Source: Pseudomonas triclosanedens
GTDB taxonomy: Bacteria; Pseudomonadota; Gammaproteobacteria; Pseudomonadales; Pseudomonadaceae
NCBI RefSeq assembly: GCF_026686735.1
Contig: NZ_CP113432.1
Location: 1,922,001-1,986,000 of the forward strand
Length of the DNA stretch: 64,000 bases
Reading direction: 5' to 3'
The translations under genes and the position numbers were made by a program. Shown here piece by piece: positions 47,914 through 59,161 of this stretch (positions are counted from its first letter, which is position 1; every line of letters begins with the position of its first letter). The notes under the pieces were generated by a model. The model was not told where the DNA came from. It saw only the letters and a program-made list of their open reading frames with translations, and did no database searches.

Positions 47914-48657
47914 TCAGTCCTGGGCGTTGAAGGCCTGGCCGTTGACGCCCTTGCTATCCGGCCCCATCAGGTAGAGGTAGACCGGCATGATTTCCTCGGG
48001 CAGCGGGTTGTTCAGCGGGTTCTCGCCCGGGTAGGCGTGGGCGCGCATGCCGGTGCGGGTGGCGCCGGGGTTGACGCTGTTGGAGCGCACGCTGCTGATG
48101 TCCTCGCACTCGTCGGCCAGGACCTGCATCAGGCCCTCGGTGGCGAACTTCGAAACCGCGTAGGCGCCCCAGTAGGCGCGGCCCTTACGGCCAACGCTGC
48201 TGGAGGTGAAGATCACCGAGGCGTCTTCGGAGAGCTTGAGCAGCGGCAGCAGGGTCTGGGTGAGGCTGAACATGGCGTTGACGTTCACCTGCATGACGCG
48301 GGTGAAGTTGTCGGTGGAAATCTGTTCGATGGGCGAGCGCAGGCCAAGGATCGAGGCGTTGTGCAGCAGGCCGTCGAGCTTGCCGAATTCGTTCTCGATG
48401 GTCGCTGCCAGTTCATCGTACTGGTGCGGCAGGGTGGTTTCGAGGTTCAGCGGGATCACCACCGGTTCCGGATGGCCGGCGGCGACGATCTGGTCGTAGA
48501 CCTCGTTGAGGTTGTCTTCGGTCTTGCCCAGCAGCAGCACGGTGGCGCCGTGGGCGGCGAAGGTACGGGCAGCGGCGGCGCCGATGCCGCGGCCGGCGCC
48601 GGTAATCAGGATCACGCGGCCCTGCAGGAGGTCGGGGCGGGCGGAGTACTGGAACAT
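47914..48657 (-). CDS. yciK: YciK family short-chain oxidoreductase
   Basis: 247-residue SDR enzyme. The Rossmann motif TGAGRGIGAAAA and the catalytic Tyr and Lys in YAVSKFATEG are present; serine in IFTSSSVGRK completes the triad. It binds NAD(P); the substrate is unknown for this conserved family. Last gene of a leftward run mtaD-ubiG-mupP-yciK; 42 bp separate it from mupP. Confidence 0.9.
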   Translation of the reverse strand: MFQYSARPDLLQGRVILITGAGRGIGAAAARTFAAHGATVLLLGKTEDNLNEVYDQIVAAGHPEPVVIPLNLETTLPHQYDELAATIENEFGKLDGLLHNASILGLRSPIEQISTDNFTRVMQVNVNAMFSLTQTLLPLLKLSEDASVIFTSSSVGRKGRAYWGAYAVSKFATEGLMQVLADECEDISSVRSNSVNPGATRTGMRAHAYPGENPLNNPLPEEIMPVYLYLMGPDSKGVNGQAFNAQD

Positions 48658-48699
48658 GGAATCTCCTTGGCGGAGCCTGTCAGCGCAGGCTCCCGGGGC

Positions 48700-49368
48700 T
48701 CAGCAGGAACAGAGGGCGCGGTCGAGGACCGCCAGCAGGTCTCGCGGGTGGTCGACGATGACATCAGCGCCCCAGTGGGCGGGGTTGTCGTCCGGGTGGA
48801 TGTAGCCGTAGCGCACCGCAGCGGTCTTGGTGCCGGCTGCGCGGCCGGATTCGATATCGCGCAGGTCGTCCCCGATGAACAGCACCTGCGATGGCTCCAC
48901 GCTCAACTGGTCACAGGCCAGCAGCAGCATTTCCGGGTCGGGCTTGCTGTTCTTCACATGATCGGGGCAGACCAGCACGGCCGAACGTTTGGCCAGGCCC
49001 AACTGCTGCATGATCGGCTCGGCGAAGCGCACCGGCTTGTTGGTCACCACGCCCCAGATCAGGCGGGCCCGCTCGATGCTTTCGAGCAGCTCGGGAATGC
49101 CATCGTAGGGGCGGGTCTTTATCGCGCAATGGTTCTGGTAACGGTCGAGGAACTCCTGGCGCAGGATCTCGAAACCAGGGGCTTCCGGATCTATGTCGAA
49201 GGCGGCGGCGACCATTGCGCGCGCACCGCCGGAGACCACGTCCTGGATACGCTGGTCGTCGACTGGCGGTTTGCCGTGTGCTGCGAGCATCGCCTGGCAG
49301 ACGGCGATGAAGTCCGGCGCGGTATCCAGCAGCGTGCCATCCATGTCGAAGAGAACCGCTCTGAGCAT
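48700..49368 (-). CDS. mupP: N-acetylmuramic acid 6-phosphate phosphatase MupP
   Basis: 222-residue HAD hydrolase with nucleophile motif [13 protein letters not shown] and late acidic motif [15 protein letters not shown]. It was formerly annotated as phosphoglycolate phosphatase (gph). In Pseudomonas, MupP dephosphorylates MurNAc-6-phosphate in the peptidoglycan recycling route that bypasses MurA and thereby lowers fosfomycin sensitivity. GGGAGGAG lies upstream of the ATG. It follows ubiG with 5 bp between them; the position matches PA3172 (memory). Confidence 0.88.
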   Translation of the reverse strand: MLRAVLFDMDGTLLDTAPDFIAVCQAMLAAHGKPPVDDQRIQDVVSGGARAMVAAAFDIDPEAPGFEILRQEFLDRYQNHCAIKTRPYDGIPELLESIERARLIWGVVTNKPVRFAEPIMQQLGLAKRSAVLVCPDHVKNSKPDPEMLLLACDQLSVEPSQVLFIGDDLRDIESGRAAGTKTAAVRYGYIHPDDNPAHWGADVIVDHPRDLLAVLDRALCSC

Positions 49369-49373
49369 GCGAC

Positions 49374-50072
49374 TCACTCCTCCCGCAGGGTCTGGATCAT
49401 GTAGTTGACGTCGACATCGTCGGCCAGCTTGTAGTGCTTGGTCAGCGGGTTGTAGGTCAGGCCGGTGATGTCCTTGACTGCCAGGCCCGCGTCGCGCGAC
49501 CAGGCGCCCAGCTCGGAGGGACGGATGAACTTCTTGAAGTCGTGGGTGCCGCGCGGCAGCAGGCGCATCACGTATTCCGCGCCGACGATGGCGAACAGGT
49601 AGGCCTTCGGGTTGCGGTTGATGGTGGAGAAGAACACCTGGCCGCCGGGCTTGACCATCTTGTGGCAGGCGCGGATTACCGAGGCTGGGTCCGGTACGTG
49701 TTCGAGCATTTCCAGGCAGGTAACCACGTCGAACTGGCCAGGCATCTCTTCGGCCAGGTCCTCGGCGGTGATGCGCCGGTATTCCACCGGAACACCGGAT
49801 TCGAGCTGGTGCAACTGGGCCACGGCCAACGGTGCTTCGCCCATGTCGATGCCGGTGACGGTGGCGCCACGCTGGGCCATCGCCTCGCTGAGGATGCCGC
49901 CGCCGCAGCCGACGTCGAGCACCTTCTTGCCGGCGAGGCCGACGCGCTCGTCGATCCAGTTGACCCGCAACGGGTTGATGTCGTGCAGGGGCTTGAACTC
50001 GCTTTCGCGGTCCCACCAGCGGTGGGCGAGGGCCTCGAATTTGGCAATCTCGGCGTGGTCGACGTTGCTCAT
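49374..50072 (-). CDS. ubiG: Ubiquinone biosynthesis O-methyltransferase UbiG
   Basis: 232 residues from the ATG at 50072, preceded by AGGGAC; the TTG at 50090 is unlikely. Class I SAM-binding motif [13 protein letters not shown], followed by post-motifs [10 protein letters not shown]. It performs both O-methylations in ubiquinone synthesis. N-terminal [20 protein letters not shown] is the family signature. Between mtaD (133 bp upstream) and mupP. Confidence 0.95.
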   Translation of the reverse strand: MSNVDHAEIAKFEALAHRWWDRESEFKPLHDINPLRVNWIDERVGLAGKKVLDVGCGGGILSEAMAQRGATVTGIDMGEAPLAVAQLHQLESGVPVEYRRITAEDLAEEMPGQFDVVTCLEMLEHVPDPASVIRACHKMVKPGGQVFFSTINRNPKAYLFAIVGAEYVMRLLPRGTHDFKKFIRPSELGAWSRDAGLAVKDITGLTYNPLTKHYKLADDVDVNYMIQTLREE

Positions 50073-50205
50073 GGTGTCCCTATTGTTCAAAAAGCTGGAA
50101 ACAGAGGCTGACTATGATGCCAGCTTCGGGGAGAGGATGGGGCGCGGCATGTCAGATTGTCGCAGCGGCGGCCCACGCCGGAGCCGCCGCTGCGTGAGGT
50201 GAGCG

Positions 50206-51531
50206 TCAGGCGCCGGCGATGCGCCGACCCCACTCGCCAGCCACGGCTATCAGGCGTTCCTCGTCCAGGCGAGTCAGCTTGCCGCCGTCCAGCAATTGCT
50301 TGCCGCCGACCCAGACGTGGCGCACGCAGTCGCGACCGCTGGCATAGATAAGCTGGGACACCGGCTCGTAGACCGGTTGCTGCGCCAGGCCGGAGAGATC
50401 GAATGCGGTCAGGTCGGCGGCCTTGCCAAGCTCCAGCGAGCCGGTTTCCTGCTCCATGCCCAGTGCGCGGGCGCCGTTCAGAGTGGCCATGCGCAGGGCG
50501 CGATGGGCGTCCAGTGCGGTGGCCTGGCCGGCCACTGCCTTGGCCAGCAGCGCGGCCGTGCGGGTCTCGCCGAGCAGATCGAGGTCGTTGTTGCTGGCGG
50601 CGCCGTCGGTACCGATGGCGACGTTGACGCCGGCCTGCCACAGGCGCTCCACCGGGCAGAAGCCGCTGGCCAGCTTGAGGTTGGATTCCGGGCAGTGCAC
50701 CACCGAACTGTTGGTTTCCACCAGCATCGCCAGGTCGTCTTCGCTCACCTGGGTCATGTGCACGGCCTGGAAGCGCGGGCCGAGAAGGCCGAGGCGGTGC
50801 AGGCGGGCCAGCGGCCGCTCGCCGTTCTTCTCCAGCGCCTGCTGGACTTCGAAGGCGGTCTCGTGGACGTGCATGTGGATGCCGGCGTCCAGCTCCTCGG
50901 CCAGCATCAGGATGTTTTCCAGCTTGTCGTCGCTGACGGTATAGGGCGCGTGGGGGCCGAAGGCCACCTTGATTCGCGGGTGGTGCTTGAGATCGTCGCG
51001 CAGCGCCAGACCCTGGCGGATCGCATCGTCGGCGTCGCGGGCGCCGGGGACCGGGAAGTCCAGCACCGGCACGCTGATCTGCGCGCGCAGCCCCGACTTG
51101 TGCACGGCCTCGCAGGCGACCTGCGGGTGGAAGTACATGTCGGAGAAGCAGGTGATGCCCCCTTTGAGCTGTTCGGCGATGGCCAGTTCGGTGCCATCGC
51201 GGACGAAGTCCTCGCCGACCCACTTGGCCTCTGCCGGCCAGATGTGCTCCTGCAGCCAGGTCATCAGCGCCAGGTCGTCGGCCAGTCCGCGGAACAGGCT
51301 CATGGCGGCGTGGCCGTGGGCGTTGATCAGGCCGGGGGAGAGCAGCATGCCGGGCAGTTCGCGGGTTTCAACTGTCGGATGGCGCAACGCCTCGGCACGT
51401 GGTGCGAGCAGGGCGATGCGGCCATCGCGGATGCCCAGTGCGTGGTCGCGCAGGACGATGCCGGCAGGTTCCACGGGGACTATCCAGGTGGGGAGCAGAA
51501 GCAGGTCGAGCGGGACTTTGGCGGTGGGCAT
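50206..51531 (-). CDS. mtaD: 5'-methylthioadenosine deaminase (TRZ/ATZ family)
   Basis: 441 residues of the amidohydrolase superfamily from the ATG at 51531 (AGGA at a usable distance; the ATG at 51540 would lack a spaced site). Metal ligands: HGH in [17 protein letters not shown], His in HMTQVSEDD and Asp in [10 protein letters not shown]. The PAO1 protein at this locus (PA3170, memory) deaminates 5'-methylthioadenosine to methylthioinosine, a by-product of acyl-homoserine-lactone and polyamine synthesis. The divergent mtnA next door is a later step of the same salvage route, which supports the call over generic 'chlorohydrolase'. Confidence 0.85.
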   Translation of the reverse strand: MPTAKVPLDLLLLPTWIVPVEPAGIVLRDHALGIRDGRIALLAPRAEALRHPTVETRELPGMLLSPGLINAHGHAAMSLFRGLADDLALMTWLQEHIWPAEAKWVGEDFVRDGTELAIAEQLKGGITCFSDMYFHPQVACEAVHKSGLRAQISVPVLDFPVPGARDADDAIRQGLALRDDLKHHPRIKVAFGPHAPYTVSDDKLENILMLAEELDAGIHMHVHETAFEVQQALEKNGERPLARLHRLGLLGPRFQAVHMTQVSEDDLAMLVETNSSVVHCPESNLKLASGFCPVERLWQAGVNVAIGTDGAASNNDLDLLGETRTAALLAKAVAGQATALDAHRALRMATLNGARALGMEQETGSLELGKAADLTAFDLSGLAQQPVYEPVSQLIYASGRDCVRHVWVGGKQLLDGGKLTRLDEERLIAVAGEWGRRIAGA

Positions 51532-51566
51532 GGAGCGCATCCTGGGCGCGATGGATAAAGGGCGGC

Positions 51567-51604
51567 AGTATAGCCGAGCGCCGCTGGTCCGGGCTCGTTA
51601 TACT
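51567..51604. promoter_or_regulatory. Divergent -10 elements between mtaD and mtnA
   Basis: TATACT on the minus strand (AGTATA at 51567-51572) and TATACT on the plus strand (51599-51604) face away from each other inside a broken inverted repeat (arms near GGCGGC-AGTATA and TATACT-CCGCCGC). Neither has a good -35. They would drive mtaD leftward and mtnA rightward. Two flanking arms could also bind a shared regulator. Confidence 0.45.
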
Positions 51605-51614
51605 CCGCCGCTTT

Positions 51615-51630
51615 CCCCGCTCGTGCGGGG
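51615..51630 (+). other. Hairpin in the mtnA leader
   Basis: CCCCGC-TCGT-GCGGGG forms a perfect 6-bp stem with a 4-nt loop, 56 bp before the mtnA ATG and just after the predicted transcription start. Function unknown. Confidence 0.4.
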
Positions 51631-51686
51631 CTGTGCTTGGGGGCCGGGGAGCGGTCCGCGACTTCATTCGAATGACGAGGTGTTCC

Positions 51687-52763
51687 ATGCGTGAGCGACT
51701 GTTGGCGGCCGAACGGGTTACGGCCATTGATTGGCGCAAGGGCACCCTCCGCCTGCTGGACCAGCGCCTGCTGCCGCTGGAGGAAACCTGGCTGACCTAC
51801 GAGACGGCCGCAGGCGTGGCCGAAGCGATCCGCCTGATGGTCGTGCGTGGCGCGCCGGCGATCGGCATTGCCGCTGCCTATGGCATGGTGCTTGGGCTGC
51901 GCGCCCGGCTGGCCGTTGGAGGCGACTGGCGGGCTGCGCTGGAGGCCGATTTCAGCGTGCTGGCCGAGTCGAGGCCTACCGCGGTCAACCTGTTCTGGGC
52001 GCTGAATCGCATACGCGATCGCCTGGATCGCCTCAAACCGGCCGAGGATCCGCTGGCTGTGCTGGAGGCCGAAGCCATCGCCATCCACGAGAGCGACCGC
52101 GAGGCCAACCTGACGATGGCGCAACTGGGCGTGGAGCTGATCCGCAAGCAGCACGGCGGGCCGCAGAAGATTCTCACCCACTGCAATACCGGTGCCCTGG
52201 CGACCGGCGGGTTCGGCACCGCGCTGGGGGTGATTCGCGCGGCGCATCTGGAAGGGCTGGTCGAGCGTGTCTATGCCGATGAGACGCGCCCCTGGTTGCA
52301 GGGCGCGCGCCTGACCGCCTGGGAGCTGGCCAACGAGAACGTGCCTGTCACTCTCAATGTCGACGCGGCGGCGGCGCATCTGATGAAAACCGAGAGCATC
52401 ACCTGGGTCATCGTCGGCGCCGACCGCATCACTGCCAATGGCGACGTGGCCAACAAGATCGGTACTTATCAACTGGCGGTCAATGCCATGCACCACGGGG
52501 TGCGTTTCATGGTGGTGGCGCCCAGTTCGACCATCGACATGGGGCTGGAGAGCGGGGAAGACATCCCGATCGAGGAGCGTGATGGTCGCGAACTGCTGGA
52601 AATCGGCGGAAAGCGCGTGGCGGCGGAGGTCGAAGCCTATAACCCGGTCTTCGATGTGACTCCGGCGGACTTGATCGATGCGATTGTGACCGAGCGCGGC
52701 GTGGTCGAGCGTCCCGACGCGGAGCGCATGGCTCAGTTGATGAGCCGCAAACGCCTGCATTGA
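51687..52763 (+). CDS. mtnA: S-methyl-5-thioribose-1-phosphate isomerase
   Basis: 358 residues of the eIF2B-like aldose-ketose isomerase family. Active-site Cys lies in [12 protein letters not shown] and Asp in [19 protein letters not shown]. It converts methylthioribose-1-phosphate to methylthioribulose-1-phosphate in methionine salvage. GAGG lies 6 bp before the ATG. An in-frame extension upstream to 51399 overlaps mtaD and is not used. Divergent from mtaD; 233 bp before gyrA. Confidence 0.95.
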   Translation: MRERLLAAERVTAIDWRKGTLRLLDQRLLPLEETWLTYETAAGVAEAIRLMVVRGAPAIGIAAAYGMVLGLRARLAVGGDWRAALEADFSVLAESRPTAVNLFWALNRIRDRLDRLKPAEDPLAVLEAEAIAIHESDREANLTMAQLGVELIRKQHGGPQKILTHCNTGALATGGFGTALGVIRAAHLEGLVERVYADETRPWLQGARLTAWELANENVPVTLNVDAAAAHLMKTESITWVIVGADRITANGDVANKIGTYQLAVNAMHHGVRFMVVAPSSTIDMGLESGEDIPIEERDGRELLEIGGKRVAAEVEAYNPVFDVTPADLIDAIVTERGVVERPDAERMAQLMSRKRLH

Positions 52764-52822
52764 CGGTGCTTGCGGCAATTCATCGTGGGGCTTGGGCGAG
52801 GGTAGGGTTTGACCCTGGCTTG

Positions 52823-52831
52823 TGGTAAGCT
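52823..52831 (+). promoter_or_regulatory. Candidate extended -10 promoter for gyrA
   Basis: TGGTAAGCT fits TG-N-TANNNT, an extended -10. It lies about 165 bp before the gyrA start, giving a long leader. The -35 region is weak. The rest of the 233-bp gap shows no other recognised element. Confidence 0.35.
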
Positions 52832-52996
52832 CCGACGGTTCTTGATGGGGCATTTTTCCGGCCCCCACAGCATCGCGGATCAGCGGCCAAGTCGTTGATT
52901 TGTAGAGAGTCGGTGGCGCTTTGATGGCGCACCGCGCTCCGTCGGGCTCAGGACGAGCGTGACGGAGTCCCATTTGAAAAAGGAACCAGGCTTCTC

Positions 52997-55771
<2,775 letters not shown>

Positions 55772-55785
55772 TAGCGAGAGTGGAT

Positions 55786-56871
55786 GTGAGCAAGCGAGCC
55801 TTTAACTTCTGCGCAGGTCCTGCTGCGCTTCCTACCGAGGTGCTGGAGCGCGCCCGTGCCGAACTGCTGGACTGGCAGGGCAAGGGCCTGTCGGTCATGG
55901 AAATGAGCCACCGCAGCGACGACTACGTGGCCATTGCCGAGAAGGCCGAACAGGACCTGCGCGACCTGATGGGTGTGCCGTCGAACTACAAGGTGCTGTT
56001 CCTGCAGGGCGGCGCCAGTCAGCAGTTCGCCGAAATCCCGCTGAACCTGCTGCCCGAAGACGGCGTGGCGGACTACGTGGAAACTGGCATCTGGTCGAAG
56101 AAGGCCATCGAAGAGGCTCGCCGCTACGGCAACGTCAACGTGGTCGCCAGTGCGTCCAAGTACGACTACTTCGCCATTCCCGGCCAGAACGAGTGGAACC
56201 TGACTCCGGGCGCCGCCTACCTGCACTATGCGTCCAACGAGACCATCGGCGGCCTGGAGTTCGACTGGATTCCCGAAGTCGGCGACGTCCCGCTGGTGGT
56301 GGACATGTCCTCGGACATTCTCTCTCGCCCGACCGACGTGTCGAAGTTCGGCCTGATCTATGCCGGTGCGCAGAAGAACATCGGCCCGAGTGGCCTGGTG
56401 GTCGTCATCGTTCGCGAAGACCTGCTGGGCCGCGCCCGCAGCATCTGCCCGACCATGCTCAACTACAAGGTCGCCGCCGATAACGGCTCCATGTACAACA
56501 CCCCGGCCACCTATTCCTGGTACCTCTCCGGCCTGGTCTTCCAGTGGCTGAAGGAGCAGGGTGGCGTCGACGCGATGGAGAAGCGCAACCGTGCCAAGAA
56601 GGACATGCTGTACGGCTTCATCGACAGCAGCGACTTCTACACCAACCCGATCCAGCCCAGTGCCCGCTCCTGGATGAACGTGCCGTTCCGCCTGGCTGAC
56701 GAGAAGCTCGACAAGGCCTTCCTCGAAGGTGCCGACGCGCGCGGCCTGCTCAACCTGAAGGGCCACCGTTCGGTGGGCGGCATGCGTGCCTCCATCTATA
56801 ACGCCCTGGGCCTGGATGCCATCGAGGCGCTGGTCGCCTACATGGCCGAGTTCGAGAAGGAGCGCGGCTGA
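55786..56871 (+). CDS. serC: Phosphoserine aminotransferase
   Basis: 361 residues from a GTG at 55786, preceded by GAGAG at 5 bp; a GTG at 55780 is possible. PLP enzyme of class V with AGPAALP near the N-terminus and the lysine in YAGAQKNIGPSGL. It makes 3-phosphoserine for serine and also serves pyridoxal phosphate synthesis. Starts 14 bp after the gyrA stop; its TGA overlaps the pheA ATG. Confidence 0.96.
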   Translation: MSKRAFNFCAGPAALPTEVLERARAELLDWQGKGLSVMEMSHRSDDYVAIAEKAEQDLRDLMGVPSNYKVLFLQGGASQQFAEIPLNLLPEDGVADYVETGIWSKKAIEEARRYGNVNVVASASKYDYFAIPGQNEWNLTPGAAYLHYASNETIGGLEFDWIPEVGDVPLVVDMSSDILSRPTDVSKFGLIYAGAQKNIGPSGLVVVIVREDLLGRARSICPTMLNYKVAADNGSMYNTPATYSWYLSGLVFQWLKEQGGVDAMEKRNRAKKDMLYGFIDSSDFYTNPIQPSARSWMNVPFRLADEKLDKAFLEGADARGLLNLKGHRSVGGMRASIYNALGLDAIEALVAYMAEFEKERG

Positions 56872-57968
56872 TGAGCGACGCTGACCAGCTCAAGGCTTTG
56901 CGCGTACGCATCGACAGCCTCGACGAGAAGATCCTCGAGCTGATCAGCGAACGCGCCCGCTGTGCCACCGACGTGGCGCGGGTGAAAATGGCCTCACTGG
57001 CCGAAGGCGAGAAGCCGGTGTTCTACCGGCCCGAGCGCGAGGCCTGGGTGCTCAAGCACATCATGGAGCTGAACAAGGGGCCGCTGGACAACGAGGAAGT
57101 CGCTCGTCTGTTCCGCGAGATCATGTCCTCCTGCCTGGCCCTGGAACAACCGCTGAAAGTGGCCTACCTCGGCCCTGAGGGCACCTTCACCCAGGCCGCT
57201 GCGCTCAAGCATTTCGGCCATGCGGTGATCAGCACGCCGATGGCTGCCATCGACGAAGTATTCCGCGAGGTTGCCGCCGGTGCGGTGAATTTCGGCGTGG
57301 TGCCTGTTGAAAACTCCACCGAGGGCGCGGTCAACCACACCCTCGACAGCTTCCTCGAACACGATCTGGTGATCTGTGGCGAGGTTGAGCTGCGCATCCA
57401 CCATCACTTGCTGGTGGGCGAGAACACCAAGACCGACAACATCACCCGCATCTACTCTCACGCCCAGTCCCTGGCCCAGTGCCGCAAGTGGCTGGACGCG
57501 CATTACCCGAACGTCGAGCGCGTGGCTGTCTCCAGCAACGCCGATGCCGCCAAGCGGGTGAAGAGCGAGTGGAACAGCGCGGCGATTGCCGGCGACATGG
57601 CAGCCAGCCTTTACGGCCTGGACAAGCTGCACGAGAAGATAGAGGACCGCCCGGACAACTCCACGCGCTTCCTCATCATCGGCAACCAGGAAGTGCCGCC
57701 TACCGGTGACGACAAGACCTCGGTCATCGTTTCCATGCGCAACAAGCCTGGTGCGCTGCATGAGCTGCTGGTGCCGTTCCACACCAACGGCATCGACCTG
57801 ACCCGCATCGAAACCCGCCCGTCGCGCAGCGGCAAGTGGACCTACGTGTTCTTCATCGATTTCGTTGGCCACCACAAGGACCCGCTGATCAAGGACGTTC
57901 TGGAAAAGATCAACAGCGAAGCCGTCGCCCTCAAGGTGCTGGGCTCGTACCCGAAAGCGGTTCTTTGA
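56871..57968 (+). CDS. pheA: Bifunctional chorismate mutase/prephenate dehydratase (P-protein)
   Basis: 365 residues. N-terminal chorismate mutase AroQ domain (about 1-90), prephenate dehydratase domain (about 95-275) with VPVENSTEGAVN, and C-terminal ACT domain (about 285-360) with NKPGALHELL and LTRIETRPS. The ACT domain binds phenylalanine for feedback inhibition. It converts chorismate to phenylpyruvate. The ATG overlaps the serC stop. An inverted repeat lies between this gene and hisC. Confidence 0.96.
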   Translation: MSDADQLKALRVRIDSLDEKILELISERARCATDVARVKMASLAEGEKPVFYRPEREAWVLKHIMELNKGPLDNEEVARLFREIMSSCLALEQPLKVAYLGPEGTFTQAAALKHFGHAVISTPMAAIDEVFREVAAGAVNFGVVPVENSTEGAVNHTLDSFLEHDLVICGEVELRIHHHLLVGENTKTDNITRIYSHAQSLAQCRKWLDAHYPNVERVAVSSNADAAKRVKSEWNSAAIAGDMAASLYGLDKLHEKIEDRPDNSTRFLIIGNQEVPPTGDDKTSVIVSMRNKPGALHELLVPFHTNGIDLTRIETRPSRSGKWTYVFFIDFVGHHKDPLIKDVLEKINSEAVALKVLGSYPKAVL

Positions 57969-57976
57969 TTCGGCTG

Positions 57977-58024
57977 CAGGCCGCAGGCGCCGCTTCGAAA
58001 GGGGCGAACCACGACTGCGGCCTG
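57977..58024 (+). other. Inverted repeat in the pheA-hisC gap
   Basis: CAGGCCGCAG (57977-57986) and its exact complement CTGCGGCCTG (58015-58024) enclose a region that can form an inner CGCC/GGCG stem. It fills most of the 80-bp gap inside an otherwise overlapping operon. It could be a processing site, partial terminator or attenuator; no T-run or leader peptide rich in Phe or Tyr was seen. Confidence 0.5.
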
Positions 58025-58048
58025 GAGCGCCAAGCCTGAGGCCATTCC

Positions 58049-59161
58049 ATGAGCTGTGATTTCCTTGCCCTGGCCCAGCCGGGCGTGCAGAAACTTTCCC
58101 CCTATGTTCCCGGCAAGCCGGTCGACGAGCTGGCCCGCGAGCTGAAGCTCGACCCCGCCGGTATCGTCAAGCTGGCGAGCAACGAGAACCCGCTGGGCCC
58201 AAGCCCGAAGGCGCTGGAAGCCATCCGCGCCGAACTGGCCGAGCTGACCCGCTACCCCGATGGCAACGGCTTCGAGCTGAAGAGCCGCCTGGCTGCCCGT
58301 TGTGGCGTCGGCACCGCGCAGGTCACCCTGGGCAATGGCTCCAACGACATCCTCGACCTGGTGGCCCGTGCCTATCTTGCGCCCGGCCTGAACGCCGTGT
58401 TCAGCCAGTACGCCTTCGCCGTCTACCCGATCTCCACCCAGGCCGTCGGCGCCCAGGGCAAGGTCGTGCCGGCGAAAGACTGGGGCCATGACCTGGAAGC
58501 CATGCTGGCGGCCATCGATGCCAACACCCGCGTGGTCTTCATCGCCAACCCGAACAACCCCACCGGCACCTGGTTCGGCCCGGATGCGCTGGAGCGCTTC
58601 CTGTCGCAGGTTCCGGAAAACGTCCTGGTGGTACTCGACGAGGCCTACATCGAGTACGCCGAAGGGGAGGAGCTGCCGGACGGCCTGAAGTACCTGGCCC
58701 GCTATCCGAACCTGCTGGTCTCGCGCACCTTCTCCAAGGCCTACGGCCTGGCGTCGCTGCGCGTCGGCTACGCGATCTCCTCGGCGCAGGTCGCCGACGT
58801 GCTCAACCGCGTGCGCCAGCCGTTCAACGTCAACAGCCTGGCTTTGGCGGCGGCCTGCGCCGCGCTGGAGGATGCCGAGTACCTGGCCGAAGGCAAACGT
58901 ATCAACGACGAAGGCATGGCGCAGTTGGAAAGCGGTCTGCGCGCCCTGGGCCTGCAGTGGATCCCTTCCAAGGGCAATTTCATTGCCGTGGACCTCAAGC
59001 GCGATGCCGGCCCGATCTATCAGGCCCTCCTGGCCGAAGGCGTGATCGTTCGCCCGGTGGCTGGTTACGGTATGCCGCAGCATCTGCGCATCTCCATCGG
59101 CCTGCCAGCCGAGAACGCCCGTTTCCTCGAAGCGCTGGCCAGGGTGCTCGACCGTGCCTGA
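58049..59161 (+). CDS. hisC: Histidinol-phosphate aminotransferase (HisC2-type)
   Basis: 370 residues, class I/II PLP aminotransferase. PLP Lys in SRTFSKAYGLASLR; ANPNNPTGTWFG marks the substrate/PLP site. In this operon, between pheA and tyrA/aroA, the enzyme probably also transaminates aromatic keto acids; it corresponds to hisC2 of P. aeruginosa (memory), distinct from the histidine-operon copy. The stop overlaps the next gene's start region by 8 bp. Confidence 0.93.
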   Translation: MSCDFLALAQPGVQKLSPYVPGKPVDELARELKLDPAGIVKLASNENPLGPSPKALEAIRAELAELTRYPDGNGFELKSRLAARCGVGTAQVTLGNGSNDILDLVARAYLAPGLNAVFSQYAFAVYPISTQAVGAQGKVVPAKDWGHDLEAMLAAIDANTRVVFIANPNNPTGTWFGPDALERFLSQVPENVLVVLDEAYIEYAEGEELPDGLKYLARYPNLLVSRTFSKAYGLASLRVGYAISSAQVADVLNRVRQPFNVNSLALAAACAALEDAEYLAEGKRINDEGMAQLESGLRALGLQWIPSKGNFIAVDLKRDAGPIYQALLAEGVIVRPVAGYGMPQHLRISIGLPAENARFLEALARVLDRA

